The notes beneath the pieces were generated by a model that searched no databases, had not been told where the DNA came from, and worked only from the letters and a program-made list of their open reading frames with translations. Source: Candidatus Zixiibacteriota bacterium (GTDB lineage: Bacteria > Zixibacteria > MSB-5A5 > GN15 > FEB-12). From it: 64,000 nucleotides of DNA. Each line of letters begins with the position of its first letter. Positions within the stretch are counted from its first letter, which is position 1. The stretch spans positions 150,411 through 214,410 of the forward strand of contig JBFLZR010000002.1 in assembly GCA_040756055.1 (NCBI GenBank), given 5' to 3'. Both the position numbers and the translations under genes were made by a program. Shown in pieces: positions 1-9,033 of the stretch.

Positions 1-263
1 TACGTCAGCTCCGATGGCTCATGGTAAAGAGCTCGCCCCCCTGTAATGCGCCTTATTATAGGTGTCGCCCCGACTTTGCTTTTATCCAGAGCCCTGTCCC
101 AGCGCTGATTACAACCAAAGGTAATCGCCCCCTCGCTCCAGGAGTAAAGACGAAGAATAATTGAGCCGGGATGATTGAGGACTTCCGAAAACATCCATTC
201 ATCGAATGCCATATTTCTAAATGGATCCCACGCGAAATGCCTGTAGAAGCGATGTCTGACCAC
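1..263 (-). CDS. Lipoate-protein ligase A family protein, 5' part only
   Basis: The reading frame is open from about 263 down to the window edge, so the C-terminal two thirds are missing. Two family blocks are visible: NMAFDEW near residues 17-23 and RRITGGRA near 71-78, followed by a HEPSELTY block. They match the N-terminal lipoyl/octanoyl-binding core of the LplA/LipM/BPL family, which attaches or transfers lipoate or octanoate to E2 and H proteins. The start is uncertain: GTG at 263, TTG at 269 and ATG at 212 are all in frame, and none has a clear ribosome binding site. GTG 263 leaves the usual short leader before NMA. A lipA gene at 27474-28325 would act in the same pathway. Ligase and octanoyltransferase activities cannot be told apart from this fragment. 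Confidence 0.8.
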   Translation of the reverse strand, partial: MVRHRFYRHFAWDPFRNMAFDEWMFSEVLNHPGSIILRLYSWSEGAITFGCNQRWDRALDKSKVGATPIIRRITGGRALYHEPSELT

Positions 264-393
264 GGCCAAATCTAATCAAAGGGGACCATAATGTAAAGCG
301 GCTCAAAACAAATCTGACCACTTCGACAAGAACGCTACAACGCGGCAGATATGATGGGAAATTCAGCGGATGAGGATCAGCCGATGCAAACCC

Positions 394-3330
394 CTAGGAA
401 CTAACGTCGAGATTCCGAAGGTCGATGTTGTATTGCTTGATCTTCAGCCTGAGCGTCGATTCCGGAATATTCAAAAGCTCAGCGGCGTGCTTTTTGACGC
501 CTCTTTTCTCTCTAAGCGCCTTAATGATAAACCGCTTCTCGTGATACGCCAGATAATCGTAGAGAGAATAATTGGAGTCAAAAACGATATCGTCGGACTT
601 CTCCACTTCCCTGGCTTTTTCCGTTCTTATCGCCCGGCCGGAACTGAGCACCTTGCCCGAAAGAAACTCAGGGGTGATGACGCCGGAATTACCAGCCAAC
701 AGTACCAGCTTTTTCACCTCGTTTTCGAGCTCGCGAATATTGCCCGGCCAGTCATATTCGAACATGAGTTTCAGCAGATCAGGCGATATTTTCTTGCCGG
801 AATCGCCGAGGAAGTGATCAATCAAAAGAGGAATATCGTCGCGTCGCTCACGCAGTGACGGCAGCCGGAACGTCAGAGCCGAAAGACGATAATACAAGTC
901 CTGACGGAACAGCCCCTGCGACATCAACTCCTTGAGGTCCTTATTGGTGGCCGATACTATCCTCACATCAACCTGCCTGGGAGTCGTCTCCCCGAGCCTG
1001 ACCAGCTCTTTGGCCTCGAGAACCCGGAGCACCTTGGCCTGAATATTCAAAGGCATATCGCCTATCTCATCGAGGAAAAAGGTTCCGCCGTCAGCTTCCT
1101 CGAACAAGCCGGCCTTATCGCGGTCGGCGCCGGTGAAAGCGCCGCGCTTATAGCCGAATAACTCCGACTCCAGCAAAGTCTCCGGAAGCGCCGCGCAGTT
1201 GACCGAAATAAACCGCCGGTCGGCTCGCTCGGAGTTATAATGAATCGCTCTGACCAAAAGGTCCTTGCCGCAGCCGGTCTCACCTTCGATTGATATCGAT
1301 ATATTCGAGTTCACCACCTGCTGAACCTGATTCAGCAGCTCCAGCATCTCACTGTTTCGAGTGATTATGTTCGGAAAGGCGGCTTTTTCGCGAAGCTGAC
1401 TCTTCAGGCGGAGGTTATCCTCCATAAGCTTGTTTTTCTGAATCTCCGCCCACTTGAAAGCAATAAGATTGGAAAAGCCCACCGCGAAATTCAACTCGGA
1501 CTGACCAAATGGATTGAGCCCGTTATCCCGGCTCAGCTTATCAACATACAAATAGCTGGGCGAATTGTCGCTCATCCTGAAAGGCACCACCACAACACTG
1601 GCGACATTGTCCACCGAACCGGCTACCAGATCATTAATAAAAGGATCCCGGCGACAGTCGAGAATCAACGTTGGCTTCGATCGTGAAATCTCCTCGCCCA
1701 GAAGACTCTCGAAGCCTTCCTGGAATTTCTTCATCTGGTGGCTGCTCAAAGGCAGAGTAGCCTCGACCGGAGATGTATCAAAATCGGGGGAATAAACGAT
1801 TGCCCTGTCTCCACCGGTGCGCTTCAGCAGAACCTCAAGTATCTCCTCGATCCGGCTCGCTTTGATACTGGAAAGCTCAGATGACGAAATCAGGTTGCCG
1901 AAAATTTGAAATTCATTGTCCTGCGAAAGCGACAACGCCACCGCCTGATCACTCAGGGACTTGAGGAATTTATTTAGAGACTTAACCTTGGTTTTCTCAT
2001 TGAGCGCCGCGAACGCCTTTTCAGCCCGGCTGAGCTGGGAAAAACCACTCGAGAGATCGCCCGACTGACAGGCAAAAACTCCGGCGCGAAAATCGGTCTC
2101 GGCTATCCAGTAGTCCAGCCCCAACTCTCTGAACAGACGACGAGCCTTGTCAAAAATGCTCCTGATCTTCTCAACCTTGCCGGGGCGCGCCTTTGTTTTG
2201 ATATCCGCCTGCACCAGCAACGTGCGAGCCGTAACGAGCGGGTCATTGACCTCCTCCAGTATTTCCACGGCCTGATTTATGTGCTCAACCGCCTCCTCCA
2301 TATCCCCCTTGGCGGCAAAGGATTCAGCTATGACTCTGTGTGACAACCCCACCTCAGCCTTCTCACCGACTTTCAGGGAAATCTCAAGCGCCTTCTGACC
2401 ATACTTCATCGCCTCGTCAACGTTGTCCAAGGCCAACTCAACTTCGGCAAGCAACCTGGCCGACTGAGATACCAGTGAAGACTCGGGGGCAAGCAACAAA
2501 CCTTTTTCGTAAGCACTGCTCAGAATCGATTTTGCCTTGAAATTATCACCCTTTTCGAGCGAGAGCTCACCGGCATATTCGAGATAAATAACCTTCTCAC
2601 GCTTGAGCTCCAGACGACTGATTATCTCGAGAGCCTGATCAAACCACCGCTGCGCGAGAATGAACCGGCGACGACGGAGCTGCAGATAACCCAAGGTCAG
2701 ATGAAGACCAGCGGCTGCAATCTCATTTCCGTGCTCGGTGAAATACGCAAGAGCTTGTGACAATTCTTGCTCAGCCTGATCCCAATGATATGTGTGGGTT
2801 CGCAAACGTCCAATGTTAGCGTTCAGGACAGCTGTCTGTTCAGCACTCTCGCCAACCAGCTTGGCGGCGTCCTCAAGAAATCCCACTGCATCAACGTAAT
2901 TACAGCGAATGTAAGCTACCCTAGCAAGAAAATTCAGGGCATCAGCCTGACCGGCGATATCATTGCCTCGCCGGAAAAATGCCAGAGCATCCCGACCGCG
3001 CAGTTCCGCATTCTTCATGTCACCTACACCAGCATAGGCACCAGAGAGAACGAGCTGCACGCGACCGTATCTCTCGTTGAATGGGAAGTGCGCTAAAAGC
3101 TTGGCCGCCCGAAGACCGTCTTCAAGGGCCAACCTGTAACTGCCCTCATAGCGGCGAGTATCTGCGCGAAGAGCCAAAAACAGACCGAGTTCATGATCTC
3201 TGTCTTGAAAGTCCGACTCTGTCAGCGCTCTTAAATCCCGCACAACCTCACGGTAATTGCGTTGACGAATCAACTCTTCGGCGGCGAGCAGGCGGTTATC
3301 AATAGACAGCTTTGGTGAGGAGGAATCCAT
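394..3330 (-). CDS. TPR-GAF-AAA+ sigma-54-dependent transcriptional activator
   Basis: This 978-residue protein has three parts. Residues ~10-450 are helical TPR-type repeats and ~480-640 form a GAF-like sensor domain. The rest is a complete sigma-54 activator AAA+ module with Walker A (GETGCGKD), the sigma-54 contact loop GAFTGA, and Walker B (FFLDEIGD). The C-terminus is a Fis-type helix-turn-helix. The intact GAFTGA implies real sigma-54 activation. There is no receiver domain, so input probably comes through TPR-mediated protein contacts or a GAF ligand. It stands upstream of the lipoate ligase gene on the same strand. The Shine-Dalgarno before ATG 3330 is poor. It is one of two sigma-54 activators in the window and a candidate regulator of the sigma-54 promoters at 12326, 48424 and 49302; that link is inference. 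Confidence 0.93.
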   Translation of the reverse strand: MDSSSPKLSIDNRLLAAEELIRQRNYREVVRDLRALTESDFQDRDHELGLFLALRADTRRYEGSYRLALEDGLRAAKLLAHFPFNERYGRVQLVLSGAYAGVGDMKNAELRGRDALAFFRRGNDIAGQADALNFLARVAYIRCNYVDAVGFLEDAAKLVGESAEQTAVLNANIGRLRTHTYHWDQAEQELSQALAYFTEHGNEIAAAGLHLTLGYLQLRRRRFILAQRWFDQALEIISRLELKREKVIYLEYAGELSLEKGDNFKAKSILSSAYEKGLLLAPESSLVSQSARLLAEVELALDNVDEAMKYGQKALEISLKVGEKAEVGLSHRVIAESFAAKGDMEEAVEHINQAVEILEEVNDPLVTARTLLVQADIKTKARPGKVEKIRSIFDKARRLFRELGLDYWIAETDFRAGVFACQSGDLSSGFSQLSRAEKAFAALNEKTKVKSLNKFLKSLSDQAVALSLSQDNEFQIFGNLISSSELSSIKASRIEEILEVLLKRTGGDRAIVYSPDFDTSPVEATLPLSSHQMKKFQEGFESLLGEEISRSKPTLILDCRRDPFINDLVAGSVDNVASVVVVPFRMSDNSPSYLYVDKLSRDNGLNPFGQSELNFAVGFSNLIAFKWAEIQKNKLMEDNLRLKSQLREKAAFPNIITRNSEMLELLNQVQQVVNSNISISIEGETGCGKDLLVRAIHYNSERADRRFISVNCAALPETLLESELFGYKRGAFTGADRDKAGLFEEADGGTFFLDEIGDMPLNIQAKVLRVLEAKELVRLGETTPRQVDVRIVSATNKDLKELMSQGLFRQDLYYRLSALTFRLPSLRERRDDIPLLIDHFLGDSGKKISPDLLKLMFEYDWPGNIRELENEVKKLVLLAGNSGVITPEFLSGKVLSSGRAIRTEKAREVEKSDDIVFDSNYSLYDYLAYHEKRFIIKALREKRGVKKHAAELLNIPESTLRLKIKQYNIDLRNLDVSS

Positions 3331-3394
3331 CTTCTATTGCTTACTAATTAATGTTGTCGGTAATGTGCTTACTTCTTTTACATTCTGCTCAGAC

Positions 3395-3727
3395 TTATTT
3401 TCTAGCCTCAAGAATACGAGTGACAGAGACATCAGTGTCATTCGTAGCTGCTGCTTTCACCAACTCATGCTCGACGTACCAGTCTATAATCCACAGGTTG
3501 ATATTGGCGGTAATGACATTAATTGTGTTACCATTGGTGAACACATCTTGTCTTGTAAACCTGTTGAATACATCCTGGGCGCCCTTCTTGCCGCCGCCCA
3601 TATCCTCATCCTTGCCATACATCGGGGCCTCTTCGGTCCAAGGATGTTCAGCGTACGCTGGCGCAATAAAGACCAACATGGTAATCAGTAACAGCAGCGA
3701 AAGTCCGAGTAACCTAAGCCTTTTCAT
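3395..3727 (-). CDS. Small secreted protein of unknown function
   Basis: The start is set at ATG 3727 (110 residues) because AGGAG at 3736-3740 lies 8 nt upstream. The reading frame itself is open to 3826. Residues 1-26 form a clear Sec signal peptide (MKRL, a run of Leu/Ile, then AYA before EHPW). The mature part is about 84 residues and polar, with a GGGKKG stretch and a hydrophobic INLWIIDW segment. I do not recognise a family. A sigma-70-like promoter at 3830-3857 gives a leader of roughly 95 nt, so it appears to be a single-gene unit. Confidence 0.7.
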   Translation of the reverse strand: MKRLRLLGLSLLLLITMLVFIAPAYAEHPWTEEAPMYGKDEDMGGGKKGAQDVFNRFTRQDVFTNGNTINVITANINLWIIDWYVEHELVKAAATNDTDVSVTRILEARK

Positions 3728-3829
3728 AGCCATTACTCCTAGTTTATCTATACGATATTCTTTTGTTCGATATTCTGATTGGCGCATATTTAAGGTCCTA
3801 CTTGAAAAGACTATGCTGTGAGCCATTTT

Positions 3830-3857
3830 ATTTTAACTAATTTTACCTAAAAGTCAA
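3830..3857 (-). promoter_or_regulatory. Sigma-70-like promoter for the small secreted protein
   Basis: On the minus strand, TTGACT (3852-3857) and TAAAAT (3830-3835) are separated by 16 nt in an AT-rich tract about 100 nt before ATG 3727. Both boxes match the consensus at 5 of 6 positions. Prediction only. Confidence 0.5.
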
Positions 3858-3940
3858 GCGTTATCTGCTGCGACGCACAAACTGAGCCGTAAGGATCACA
3901 ACGACATACAGTTAGCACAAGATGACGACTGGCTGCGATC

Positions 3941-5074
3941 TTAACACCGAAACAGCCAGTCAACCATCCGCGATTTCCTGACCGAAATAGCTTGCCTCGG
4001 GCAGTTGGCAAGACCAGCCCAACAATTGATGCATAAATCTCTCTTTATGACCAACCGACTAGTCCCATCATCAAACCGCAACGCTCTGGTAGGACAAAAT
4101 TTAACACAAATTCCGCAATTGTCGCAAGAGAACTCATCGACGTCCGAACGCATCCACACATAAGGCTCGGAAACCGCCATTTTCAGACCGGGAATAAAAC
4201 CACTGAAAATCGACCCTCTGTCAGAACCGGTGTTCGCTCTCACCGACTCCACTGACTCGCCCTCAACCCTGATACCCTCCATCCAGCCAATCCCCAGCCC
4301 GGCATCCGCGGCGAATCGCGTGGTATAAATCCTGTGCGGATCACAACTCAGTATATCGCCCAATACAGTATCCACAGCTACCGCATCGCAGGCCCCAATC
4401 AAAAAGCCGCCGCCCGCCACCTTCCCGTTACCATTGGTGAGTTCCAGAGCATCGACAATGTTAATAGCCGGTCTGACCGCCGAGAACACATCAACCAGAA
4501 TCCTTGCCACCGACTTTGGGCTGGCGGCTTTCTTGAGCAGCAATCCCTTTTGGAAGCCGGGCAAAACACCTATCATATTTCTAATTGCCCCGGCAAATCC
4601 GGTCCATGGATCCCGTTTCAATCGCGGAATATTTATCACCACTTCTGCGTCCAGTGCGGCTCTCGATACATAATAAACGCGCGTCTCAACAGCGACAGCC
4701 TCACTGCCGGCCTGCTCGAAACTGACCAATTCCACACCCTCCCGGACGGCCAATTCTTCCAGACCGGTTCGCTGCCAGAAATCAGCCATCCCCTTGCCGA
4801 GGACAAACGGCGAGTCGCCCACAAAGACATGCCCGCCAAGTTTTCTAACGCGTCTGGCAACCGCGGCAATCAACTCAAGATGTGTGGTGGAGGTGTTCCC
4901 CGACGGATAACCCAGCATCAGGTCCGGCTTTATCAGGACCCTGGCTCCGTTCAAGTGAAGATCCGATGCTTCGCCGCTCAATCCAATCAGCCAGTCGACA
5001 ACTGCCTCAAGTTGCTGCGGTGACGACCGGTCGGTCTGCCTGATACCTACGGTGGGAACGAGATGCTTATCCAT
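3941..5074 (-). CDS. DUF362 domain protein with C-terminal ferredoxin domain
   Basis: This is a DUF362-family protein (large N-terminal domain with LIKPDLMLGYPSGNTSTTHL and NIPRLKRD segments) carrying a two-cluster ferredoxin tail. The first cluster motif is complete: C-x2-C-x2-C-x3-C-P in CDNCGICVKFCP. The second reads CINCWAGLANCP, where the third Cys is replaced by Gly, so one cluster is probably 3Fe-4S or absent. The family is iron-sulfur linked but of unclear function. The start is chosen at ATG 5074 (377 residues). An in-frame TTG at 5161 would add 29 residues and reduce the gap to the heptosyltransferase gene to 18 nt. Neither start has a good ribosome binding site. It is probably the last gene of the envelope operon. 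Confidence 0.82.
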   Translation of the reverse strand: MDKHLVPTVGIRQTDRSSPQQLEAVVDWLIGLSGEASDLHLNGARVLIKPDLMLGYPSGNTSTTHLELIAAVARRVRKLGGHVFVGDSPFVLGKGMADFWQRTGLEELAVREGVELVSFEQAGSEAVAVETRVYYVSRAALDAEVVINIPRLKRDPWTGFAGAIRNMIGVLPGFQKGLLLKKAASPKSVARILVDVFSAVRPAINIVDALELTNGNGKVAGGGFLIGACDAVAVDTVLGDILSCDPHRIYTTRFAADAGLGIGWMEGIRVEGESVESVRANTGSDRGSIFSGFIPGLKMAVSEPYVWMRSDVDEFSCDNCGICVKFCPTRALRFDDGTSRLVIKRDLCINCWAGLANCPRQAISVRKSRMVDWLFRC

Positions 5075-5179
5075 ATCAAACAAAATACGCTGACAGGGAA
5101 TAATCGCGTTGGAACGATTTTCATACCGACGTCGGTCTTCCGCCAACGCGGCTCTAACCAAAACTTGCTGCGCTAATGA

Positions 5180-6223
5180 TCACAATGTTCTCTGAAGCAG
5201 CCGCTCAATGGCCTGAGCCACCATTTCAACCGTGATACCGGTCATACATTGCATGTGATGTTGCTGCTTCAAGGGACACTTGTTTTTGACACAACTGATG
5301 CAGTCCAGATTATCCAGATACAGCAGTTCCTTCACGTGCGCCATTGGCGAGGTCGACTTCGGGTCATCCGCCCCCGATAAAACCACCACGGGAATACCCA
5401 CCGCCGCCGCGAGATGGGCCGGTCCGGAGTCATTGCCCACGAAAAACCGAGCCCGCGATAGAATCGATGCCACTTCGCGGATAGTCGTCTTGCCGGCAAG
5501 GTTCTTAACTTCCTTGGTCCCGGCCGCCTGGGCAATTGTGTCGCCCGTCTTACGGTCGTCCTCGCTTCCGATCAGGACAACCTTGAATTTGTAGCCTGCC
5601 ACCAATCGCTTGATCAGTCCGATATAATTGTCGGCCCCCCATCGACGCGACTCGGCAACCGCACGAAAAGCAACGACGGCATACTCCTCCCCCTCGCCGA
5701 TCCCGAAACCTTCAAGCAAACTGACCGCGCCGGCCACATCATCATCGTTCAGAAAGAGTTTCGGATGAACGTACTCCAGATCCACCCCGGCTCCACGCCG
5801 CAGCAAATTGAAATACAACTCACTGCGATGCTCGTCGTTGAGCGGACTGGGCAGAGTCAGCGGTTTGGTAAGAAGCAGCCGCCGCCCGTCAGCGATATAG
5901 CCGATTCTCTCCTTCACACCGGCCAATTTAAAGCCCGCGGCCGCCCCAAACGACGGCGGTAGAATATATCCGATGTCATACTCGCCTGAAGCAACCAGAT
6001 CCTTGATCTTCATGACGGCTATGAGACCGTGGACATGCTCTTTGGGAAGTGTGATTACATGGTCTATTGCCGGATTCGGATGAAACAGTTCGACCAAATT
6101 CTCGGGAACCAGCACCGTCACCTCTGACCCTGGATGAGCCTCGCGGGTTTCGTTGACCATCGGCAACGCCATGATACAGTCACCGAGATGATTCGGCGTA
6201 CGTATGAGTATCTTACCGGACAT
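5180..6223 (-). CDS. waaF: Glycosyltransferase family 9, heptosyltransferase II-like
   Basis: The protein has 347 residues, a normal length for WaaF. The N-terminus MSGKILIRTPNHLGDCIMALP is the GT9 opening motif. ESRRWGADNY and GNDSGPAHLAAAVGIPVVVL are the nucleotide-sugar-binding blocks, and the D-S-G-P-x-H motif is intact. These enzymes add ADP-heptose to the lipopolysaccharide inner core at the cytoplasmic face. The C-terminus carries a Cys cluster (DCISCVKNKCPLKQ) also found in many WaaF proteins. Its ATG overlaps the tolC-like stop (TGATG), implying translational coupling. Donor specificity cannot be read from the sequence. Confidence 0.88.
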   Translation of the reverse strand: MSGKILIRTPNHLGDCIMALPMVNETREAHPGSEVTVLVPENLVELFHPNPAIDHVITLPKEHVHGLIAVMKIKDLVASGEYDIGYILPPSFGAAAGFKLAGVKERIGYIADGRRLLLTKPLTLPSPLNDEHRSELYFNLLRRGAGVDLEYVHPKLFLNDDDVAGAVSLLEGFGIGEGEEYAVVAFRAVAESRRWGADNYIGLIKRLVAGYKFKVVLIGSEDDRKTGDTIAQAAGTKEVKNLAGKTTIREVASILSRARFFVGNDSGPAHLAAAVGIPVVVLSGADDPKSTSPMAHVKELLYLDNLDCISCVKNKCPLKQQHHMQCMTGITVEMVAQAIERLLQRTL

Positions 6224-7689
6224 CAGCTTGCGTACTTGCTTTCGATATCGATTTTTATCGTAAGATAGTTCTTCAACTCTTCAAGATACTTGTTTTGAGC
6301 TTCAAGGTAAAACACTTTAGAATCCAAATACTCAGGTTTCGAGATCTGACCGTCATCCAAGCGATACTGCGCAATCTCGAGCTTATTCTGGGCGATTTCA
6401 ATTTGTTTTTTCATCACCGAGAGCTTGCGGTAGCTGACATCGAGCCTGTTGATCAGGGCCACCAGTTCCGCCCGGGCCGATTTTCGCACCCGCTGATACT
6501 CCAACTCCGATTTTTGCGCCGTTATCCGCGCCGCCTTGATAGCGGCGCCTGTAGAACCACCATCCCACAGCGGAAGCGTGAAATTCACCGCCAGCTGCCA
6601 GCTATCGGTATTGTTGTCCGTGGTCACGCCCTCTACCTCAACGTCTCCTCGTCCCAGAGAATAGCTGGCCTCGAACGTCCCCCCCAGCCCGTGTGATGAA
6701 GCTGTGTAGTCCGCGGCCCGCTTCGCCTTCTTATATTCATACCAGGCTTTCCTGATCGGCACCGACTCCTCCCAGGCATTCACGAAAAATTTCTTCTGAG
6801 CGTCCGTCATATGCTCCGGAATCTCAGGAACCGACGTGTTTATGTCTTCGGTGAGATCAAAATCCAAAAGCAGGGCCAACTCGCGGTGCTTTTCTATCTG
6901 CTGGTTCTCCGTGTCGAACACCGCCAGTTCCGCGTCAAGTCGCGACGACGTGGACTCCAGCCAGGCTTCCTCGGATAACACGCCATCGGCGAATTTCATA
7001 GAATCGATTTCAGCCTTCAATCTCGCCGACTCTGCCTTGTCATTCGATATTTCAATGCTCAGTTCGGTTTCAAGCACACCGAAATAGGCTCCCGAGACTT
7101 CCTTTTTCAGACTCGCTGTCTCCTCCACTTTCGCCATCCTGGCAATCTCGAGATCGTCACGCTTATTATTGAGCTGATTCTTCGGCTCCGAAGGCTTCAA
7201 CAGCGGCTGCTGAAAAGTGAAATCGAAAACCCCCTGGTTGCTCGTCTCGGTGACATATTCGCCAAAAAGCGGATACTCACTCCTGCGGTTCCACAGGTTG
7301 CCCAGCATCGTCAGATTTCCGCCGGTTATCAGACTCTGCTTCAGTTCTATATTGGTTCTCAGGTCACGATCCGTCGTGCGAATAAGCTGTTTCTCGTCAA
7401 GTCCGCCAAAGAAACGAAACGACTCGCTGACATTATAGACAGGCAGATTGCCGTTTAAGGAAATCTCCGGGATATAAAAATTGATCTTCTCGGCAAAGTA
7501 ATTCTGCTCGGCCACCTCAAGGTCACCGTCGATTATTTCGCCCCTGCTGGACCGCTCCAGAGCTATCTGCATAGCATCCTTTAGAGTCAAGTCGATGCCC
7601 TGGACGCGCACGGGCATCAGCGTACCAGTCAAAAGAAATATAAACAACAGTATATATAGTGAGCGGTATCGTATGTTGATATTAATCAT
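6223..7689 (-). CDS. TolC family outer membrane efflux protein
   Basis: Start at ATG 7689 (488 residues), with GGAG 5 nt upstream. The longer frame to 7749 would run into the permease gene. A signal peptide (residues ~1-30, ending PVRVQG) is followed by LTLKDAMQIALERS, the usual TolC-family opening. Two long heptad-rich coiled-coil stretches come next, and TLPLWDGGSTGAAIKAARI lies in the second repeat. It should form the trimeric outer-membrane channel for the HlyD-like adaptor and permease encoded just upstream. It overlaps the next gene by 1 nt. Confidence 0.9.
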   Translation of the reverse strand: MININIRYRSLYILLFIFLLTGTLMPVRVQGIDLTLKDAMQIALERSSRGEIIDGDLEVAEQNYFAEKINFYIPEISLNGNLPVYNVSESFRFFGGLDEKQLIRTTDRDLRTNIELKQSLITGGNLTMLGNLWNRRSEYPLFGEYVTETSNQGVFDFTFQQPLLKPSEPKNQLNNKRDDLEIARMAKVEETASLKKEVSGAYFGVLETELSIEISNDKAESARLKAEIDSMKFADGVLSEEAWLESTSSRLDAELAVFDTENQQIEKHRELALLLDFDLTEDINTSVPEIPEHMTDAQKKFFVNAWEESVPIRKAWYEYKKAKRAADYTASSHGLGGTFEASYSLGRGDVEVEGVTTDNNTDSWQLAVNFTLPLWDGGSTGAAIKAARITAQKSELEYQRVRKSARAELVALINRLDVSYRKLSVMKKQIEIAQNKLEIAQYRLDDGQISKPEYLDSKVFYLEAQNKYLEELKNYLTIKIDIESKYAS

Positions 7690-7726
7690 AACCTCTCCAT
7701 ACTCAAAAGAAATCAACGGAACTTGT

Positions 7727-9019
7727 CTACTCATATCTGAGGGCGTCAATTACATCGAGCTTGGCCGCCTGATTCGCCGGATAGATGCCGAAGACTATGC
7801 CAACCGCCGTCGACACGCCAACCGCCAGCACGATCGAATACCACGATACTATCGTCGGCCAGTCGGCATAAAAAGAAATAACCCGGGCGAGAACCAGCCC
7901 CATAATAATGCCTGCCACACACCCGATCAGACAAATGGTAACCGCCTCTATCAGAAACTGGCGCAAAATGTCGGCGCGCGTGGCGCCCACCGCCCGACGG
8001 ACACCTATTTCCCGGGTACGCTCCAGAACCGTGGCCAGCATAATGTTCATAATCCCTATGCCACCGACTATAAGCGATATGCCCGCAATGGCCCCCATCA
8101 CAATATTGAAAATCTGCTGCGTTTTCTGTGACTGCCGAAGCAGCGATTCGGGAACCACTATCTCGTAATCATCAACTCCGAAATGACGGCGACTCAGCAT
8201 CCTGTCAACGAGCTTCGTCACCGCCGGAACATACTTCAAGTCCGTGACCGTAACGGTAAGCTGGTCGATCTCCGGGGTGTTGTACTTCTGTTCCTCTTCT
8301 TCTTGCCCTTGCCAGTGGTTACGCTCGGTCGCTTCGGGAACCCTGTCAAACTTCTTTACGGCCGTGTTAAAGGGAATATAGACATCCTCATTCAGGTTTT
8401 TCAACTCAAACCCTTCCACTTTGCCGCGACCGATATACTTATCCATCATCACGCCAACAACGGCAAAATTCAGATCGCCGATACGAACGATTTTGCCGAT
8501 CGGGTCCTCGAAGGCAAACAGCGCGCGCTTCGCCTTGGACCCCAGAACACAGACATTGGCGAAAGTCTCATTGTCAATATCCGTTATGAATCGACCACGC
8601 TCGACTTCAATTGATGATGCGTAGATATACGAAGGCAATGTGGCTACGACGCGAGCCGATGTTTCCTCGGAGCCGTTATAAACCGATGTAACCGCTTCAA
8701 AACGCTGCGGCACCACCCGCGCCACCATGTCGGTGAACTGAGCGATATTATTGCCATCGACCAGCGATAACCCGGGCGATCGCGCCAGACCTCTGTCCGA
8801 TGAGAGCCCCTCGTCCGGTATCTTGGCCTTTATAATCACATTGTTAATACCGAGGATGGATATCTGTTCGAGCGCTTCCTGCTTGGCTCCCTCGCCGATA
8901 GAAAGCATGGCAATAACCGCCCCAACACCGAAAATCACCCCGAGCATGGTCAGGAAGGTACGAAGCTTGTGAGCCGCGAGAGCGTCAAAAGCAATCTGAA
9001 TTATACGCCGGTCAACCAT
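7727..9019 (-). CDS. MacB/FtsX-type ABC transporter permease
   Basis: About 430 residues: an N-terminal transmembrane helix (FLTMLGVIFGVGAVIAML), a MacB-type periplasmic core domain (~50-300) and three C-terminal helices of the FtsX fold, starting at IVGGIGIMNIMLATVLERTREIGVRRAVGA. There is no ATP-binding cassette in this protein and none in the adjacent genes, so the ATPase must come from elsewhere. It lies between the HlyD adaptor and TolC genes, with 14- and 37-nt gaps. The start is taken as ATG 9019 with GGA upstream; TTG 9025 is an alternative. A type VII-like mechanotransmission exporter is likely; the substrate is unknown. Confidence 0.9.
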   Translation of the reverse strand: MVDRRIIQIAFDALAAHKLRTFLTMLGVIFGVGAVIAMLSIGEGAKQEALEQISILGINNVIIKAKIPDEGLSSDRGLARSPGLSLVDGNNIAQFTDMVARVVPQRFEAVTSVYNGSEETSARVVATLPSYIYASSIEVERGRFITDIDNETFANVCVLGSKAKRALFAFEDPIGKIVRIGDLNFAVVGVMMDKYIGRGKVEGFELKNLNEDVYIPFNTAVKKFDRVPEATERNHWQGQEEEEQKYNTPEIDQLTVTVTDLKYVPAVTKLVDRMLSRRHFGVDDYEIVVPESLLRQSQKTQQIFNIVMGAIAGISLIVGGIGIMNIMLATVLERTREIGVRRAVGATRADILRQFLIEAVTICLIGCVAGIIMGLVLARVISFYADWPTIVSWYSIVLAVGVSTAVGIVFGIYPANQAAKLDVIDALRYE

Positions 9020-9033
9020 CACCAATCCGAACT

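Noticed and set aside
370-858. 162-codon plus-strand frame
   Set aside because: It is antisense to the C-terminal half of the sigma-54 activator, whose AAA+ and HTH motifs are unmistakable, and it has no ribosome binding site.
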